Assembly (NCBI GenBank): GCA_002402165.1
Contig: NVVI01000008.1
Coordinates: forward strand, 35,156-43,134
DNA: 7,979 nt
Direction: 5' to 3'
From: Flavobacteriales bacterium
GTDB taxonomy: Bacteria > Bacteroidota > Bacteroidia > Flavobacteriales_E > Vicingaceae
Shown in pieces: positions 5,583-7,979 of this stretch. Both the position numbers and the translations under genes were made by a program. Position 1 is the first letter of the stretch. Each line of letters opens with the position of its first letter. A model generated the notes under the pieces. That model worked only from the letters and a program-made list of their open reading frames with translations. It made no database searches and had not been told where the DNA came from.

Positions 5583-6496
5583 AAAAAGAATGGATGAAAT
5601 TTTCTTTCGCCTAAGGTGTTAAATTCTATTGTTGGTAATGGGATTTTTATCAAATTCAAAAAGAAAAAAGTAGATTTTAAAAATTTTGAGCGGGTCTGAA
5701 TTTTATCTAAATCTAAATCTAACGACAAATAATAGCTACGGTATCTTTCAACTGGAGGAAGAAGTTCTCCATTTTGATAAATTCTCGGATTATTTTCTGC
5801 AGATAACATTCCATAAGCACCATACCCTCCAGAAATACTTAGCCACTTCGGCAACAGTTTTTGATGTTTAAATACAGACCTTAAATTTAATGATAACCAA
5901 AAAGTTTGTCCATTATAATCTGCTACTACCCTCGATAAATCAGTATTACCTAAAACATATGGCCTCATTTCTGCCAACTCTGTATGGTGATAAGAAAACT
6001 TATACGTTAATATCTGTTTGTTAAATACTAGTTCTTGACCGATTAATAACAAGCTACCTGAGGCATTTGCAACCGCATCCATTGGAGAGAACCCCCACTC
6101 TAAGTAATGAGCATCTAGTATTTCTATAGATGTCATAAACAAGAATCCATAAGCTCCTCCGTACCAAATGGCTTTTTTTCGTTTCGCGCCTGTCCACTTC
6201 ATAGCGTTCATTCCTAATTTCCCCATTAAATAAGTGGTATAAGCATGCCCGTATTTATCTATCTGCATCCATCCAGCATTATCGTTGGTAAAATGGAACT
6301 TTGTAGGGTGGTTATCTTTGTACCAAACTGTTGCTAATCCTGTTAATATTCCACCGTAAAACACAGTTGCTCCGCCACCAACCAAACCAAGTCTTATTGG
6401 TTTATATTCTCTTTGAGATGTGTCTACAGGACTTTGAGCATTTAAATTAATAAATGAAAAAATGATAATAATTAAGAACGATAATTTTTTTATCAT
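5579..6496 (-). CDS. DUF2279 / YfiM-like exported protein
   Basis: A 305-residue protein with a signal peptide at 1-20 (MIKKLSFLIIIIFSFINLNA, then Gln21). A short hydrophobic stretch follows at about 36-58. The core at 76-155 carries the pattern of the DUF2279 family (E. coli YfiM-like): WMQIDKYGHAYTTYLMGKLG with Asp80, Lys81 and His84, IEILDAHYLEWGFSPMD with Glu125, Asp128, Trp134, Ser137 and Asp140, and Asn144. The C-terminal half (about 165-305) has alternating beta-rich segments such as YRSYYLSLDLDLD and ends in aromatic residues, which suggests envelope or outer-membrane association but is not proof. The biochemical role of the family is not established. It follows the ACMSD-like gene by 38 bases on the same strand and may be co-transcribed. 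TAGTTTTA four bases before the ATG could give it a separate start. Confidence 0.82.
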   Translation of the reverse strand: MIKKLSFLIIIIFSFINLNAQSPVDTSQREYKPIRLGLVGGGATVFYGGILTGLATVWYKDNHPTKFHFTNDNAGWMQIDKYGHAYTTYLMGKLGMNAMKWTGAKRKKAIWYGGAYGFLFMTSIEILDAHYLEWGFSPMDAVANASGSLLLIGQELVFNKQILTYKFSYHHTELAEMRPYVLGNTDLSRVVADYNGQTFWLSLNLRSVFKHQKLLPKWLSISGGYGAYGMLSAENNPRIYQNGELLPPVERYRSYYLSLDLDLDKIQTRSKFLKSTFFFLNLIKIPLPTIEFNTLGERKFHPFFF

Positions 6497-6500
6497 ACTT

Positions 6501-6508
6501 TAAAACTA
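6501..6508 (-). promoter_or_regulatory. possible -7 box of the DUF2279 gene
   Basis: On the minus strand 6508-6501 reads TAGTTTTA (seven of eight to TAnnTTTG), four bases before the ATG. This is the same spacing as the boxes at 4021-4028 and 4051-4058. No -33 element is evident. Confidence 0.3.
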
Positions 6509-6534
6509 TTAAAAATTGTTGGATTGAGAATGAA

Positions 6535-7554
6535 TTACCCGAGCCACCTTAGTACGTTATCATACCATATTTCATTTGCTTCTTGCTGAGATAAAATATC
6601 AACCTCAACAGCAAAATCAATCACTCTTCCCGGAAAGGAACTACCTACACCTTCCATTTCTCCTAACGGATAAGGATCATCTAAACCTGCCAAAATTTGT
6701 GAAGTCCCAACTCTTCGTTTTAGTAGTTCTAAGGTATAAGAATCATGAACCAACGTATCAAAAAATAAATTTTTATGTCCCAAAGATTCTCTTGGATTTT
6801 CCACTCCTTCAAACAAATCTGGTCTTCCATCATAGCCTTGTAACCTTCTGCCATAATTAGCAATTCCCAACATGCACCCATGAGCAAAACAAGTTCTAAT
6901 GTTTTTAAACTTATTTGGAATATCATTTAACGTATAAAGATGTAAGGTATCCGCACTTTGTGCCATCATCCAAACCAAATGGAAACGCCAATATTGGTCT
7001 TTTAAATTTACCATTTTTTCTCCATCATAAGGATGAATTTCTATTGCCAAATTATACTTATCTGCCAACTCATATATCGGAAAAACAGATTTATCAGCAA
7101 TTGAAGTCCAATCATTGTGTTGATTTAGAAAATGAGTTGGCAAACAAAGTAGTTTTAACTTCAATTCATTAACACAACGTTCAATTTCTACTAAGGCATC
7201 ATCCATGTATAATGGTTGGACTACGAATCCGCAAGTAAATTTATCAGGGTTATTATGTTGAACGGAAGCATTAAAATCATTTTGCCATTGTATTGCGTCT
7301 TTCGCATCCTGTCTATTCCAACCATTACAATAGATTTGAGAAAGGTTAAGCATTACTCCGTGGTCAATTTTATATTTATCCATCCACTCTAATTTCTCTT
7401 TCAAGAAAAAACTAGGGTCAGTTATTGGTCTTTTCCAATCGCCTTGGCACATAAATTTTTTATCCTCATCAATCCAAAACAATTTCTTGTCTTTCATAAA
7501 CTGAGGAATTTGATTAGGTTCCGGAAGGATATGTCCGTGTCCATTTATTCTCAT
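6535..7554 (-). CDS. 2-amino-3-carboxymuconate-6-semialdehyde decarboxylase-type amidohydrolase
   Basis: A 339-residue member of the amidohydrolase superfamily, close to the usual length of ACMS decarboxylase (ACMSD). That zinc enzyme removes CO2 from 2-amino-3-carboxymuconate semialdehyde to give 2-aminomuconate semialdehyde. Expected metal ligands are visible: His6 and His8 (NGHGHILPEP), His174 (IEIHPYDGE) and Asp292 (AGLDDPYPLGE); His225 in CFAHG is the likely catalytic base. GRPDLFEG at 243-250 also matches the family. By eye, the Arg that grips the substrate carboxylate near residue 50 in characterised enzymes aligns with Lys54, a point to check. Its ATG shares one base with the stop of the upstream 3-hydroxyanthranilate dioxygenase gene (TAATG), indicating translational coupling and strongly supporting the assignment. 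An alternative is a related amidohydrolase decarboxylase with another substrate. Confidence 0.87.
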   Translation of the reverse strand: MRINGHGHILPEPNQIPQFMKDKKLFWIDEDKKFMCQGDWKRPITDPSFFLKEKLEWMDKYKIDHGVMLNLSQIYCNGWNRQDAKDAIQWQNDFNASVQHNNPDKFTCGFVVQPLYMDDALVEIERCVNELKLKLLCLPTHFLNQHNDWTSIADKSVFPIYELADKYNLAIEIHPYDGEKMVNLKDQYWRFHLVWMMAQSADTLHLYTLNDIPNKFKNIRTCFAHGCMLGIANYGRRLQGYDGRPDLFEGVENPRESLGHKNLFFDTLVHDSYTLELLKRRVGTSQILAGLDDPYPLGEMEGVGSSFPGRVIDFAVEVDILSQQEANEIWYDNVLRWLG

Positions 7555-7979
7555 TATTCCTTCGTTGTAAATTTTGAATCCGTCTCCATTACATGTCCGC
7601 AGTTATCGCAAGTTCTATGCTCTTCAGAATTATAATATCGTTTAAACACATCCAAAAAATCTTTTTCAATATCGTTTAATGTGAATCTTTCTTCATATAG
7701 TTTATGATTACACTCATCACAAAACCACATCAATCCATCTTTATAATCAGTTCCTTTTCTAACTCGTTCTATCACTAACCCTACTGACCCTTCAGAACGC
7801 CCTGGAGAGTGTGGAATGTTTGCAGGAAGCAAAAACATTTCTCCTTCTTTAATCGGAACTTTCACTGCTTTACCATCTTGCTGTATTGTAACACAGATGT
7901 CACCTTTAACTTGATAAAATAATTCTTCTGTTTCATTATAGTGATAGTCTTTTCGTGCATTTGGGCCACCAACAACCAT
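7554..7979 (-). CDS. 3-hydroxyanthranilate 3,4-dioxygenase, 5'-truncated
   Basis: The visible 141 residues run off the right edge. The Met at the edge lies within the family's conserved core (MVVGGPNARKDYH) and is not the start; about 38 N-terminal residues should be missing from a typical 179-residue enzyme. This cupin dioxygenase opens the ring of 3-hydroxyanthranilate to 2-amino-3-carboxymuconate semialdehyde. Visible residues are Arg9 (substrate), Fe(II) ligands His13, Glu19 and His57, and Arg61 (PHSPGR). The C-terminal rubredoxin-like Fe site of the bacterial type is intact as CDEC (Cys87, Cys90) and CDNC (Cys124, Cys127). Adding 38 places these at the positions I recall for the Cupriavidus enzyme (His51, Glu57, His95, Cys125/128/162/165). 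Its stop overlaps the start of the decarboxylase gene. The symbol haaO/nbaC would be by family. Confidence 0.93.
   Translation of the reverse strand: MVVGGPNARKDYHYNETEELFYQVKGDICVTIQQDGKAVKVPIKEGEMFLLPANIPHSPGRSEGSVGLVIERVRKGTDYKDGLMWFCDECNHKLYEERFTLNDIEKDFLDVFKRYYNSEEHRTCDNCGHVMETDSKFTTKE

Noticed and set aside
6576..7172. Plus-strand frames 6576-6860 and 6915-7172, a minus-strand frame 6729-6926, and plus-strand frames at 5686-5871 and 7444-7635
   Set aside because: These are shadows of the decarboxylase, DUF2279 and dioxygenase genes; the real genes carry full family motifs and these do not.
1..7979. CRISPR arrays, tRNA or rRNA genes, insertion sequences, phage or defence cassettes
   Set aside because: I saw no regularly spaced repeats, RNA gene signatures, transposase or integrase motifs, or defence domains; the genes are ordinary metabolic and envelope functions.

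Overview
The window looks like chromosomal DNA from a low-GC member of the Bacteroidetes, most likely Flavobacteriales. The evidence is one protein with a signal peptide and a C-terminal type IX secretion (T9SS) sorting domain, several gene starts preceded by the TAnnTTTG-type -7 box of this phylum, weak or absent Shine-Dalgarno sequences, and AT-rich spacers. Coding density is high: no gap between genes exceeds about 100 bases, and there is no sign of an insertion sequence, CRISPR array, tRNA/rRNA gene or phage.

Layout. (1) Positions 1-1996, plus strand: the 3' half of a LuxE/adenylate-forming acyl-protein synthetase-like gene, a small lipoprotein of unknown function, then a purine nucleoside phosphorylase (PNP). 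The lipoprotein and PNP genes are separated by a perfect 23-bp inverted repeat whose trailing T-run touches the PNP start codon. (2) 2091-2831, plus: an exported endonuclease/exonuclease/phosphatase (EEP)-fold hydrolase, convergent with (3) 2865-4016, minus: a two-part SAM-dependent methyltransferase of the Methyltransf_32 type. (4) 4063-5582, plus: a phosphinothricin-acetyltransferase-like GNAT enzyme, then a T9SS-secreted jelly-roll-like protein with its own recognisable promoter. (5) 5579-7979, minus: a kynurenine-pathway pair, 3-hydroxyanthranilate 3,4-dioxygenase (cut by the window end) followed with a one-base stop/start overlap by an ACMS-decarboxylase-type amidohydrolase, then a DUF2279/YfiM-like exported protein whose stop codon overlaps that of the T9SS gene.

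How the genes relate. The only clear pathway is the dioxygenase/decarboxylase pair. Together they would open the ring of 3-hydroxyanthranilate and decarboxylate the product to 2-aminomuconate semialdehyde, which steers tryptophan breakdown towards catabolism rather than NAD synthesis. The remaining genes look like individual housekeeping or envelope genes.

I found no convincing undescribed multi-gene system. The points most worth a second look are the inverted repeat against the PNP start, an Asp in place of the usual base-binding Asn in PNP, the mirror-image promoters with near-zero leaders between the methyltransferase and GNAT genes, and substitutions around the expected substrate-binding Arg of the decarboxylase.
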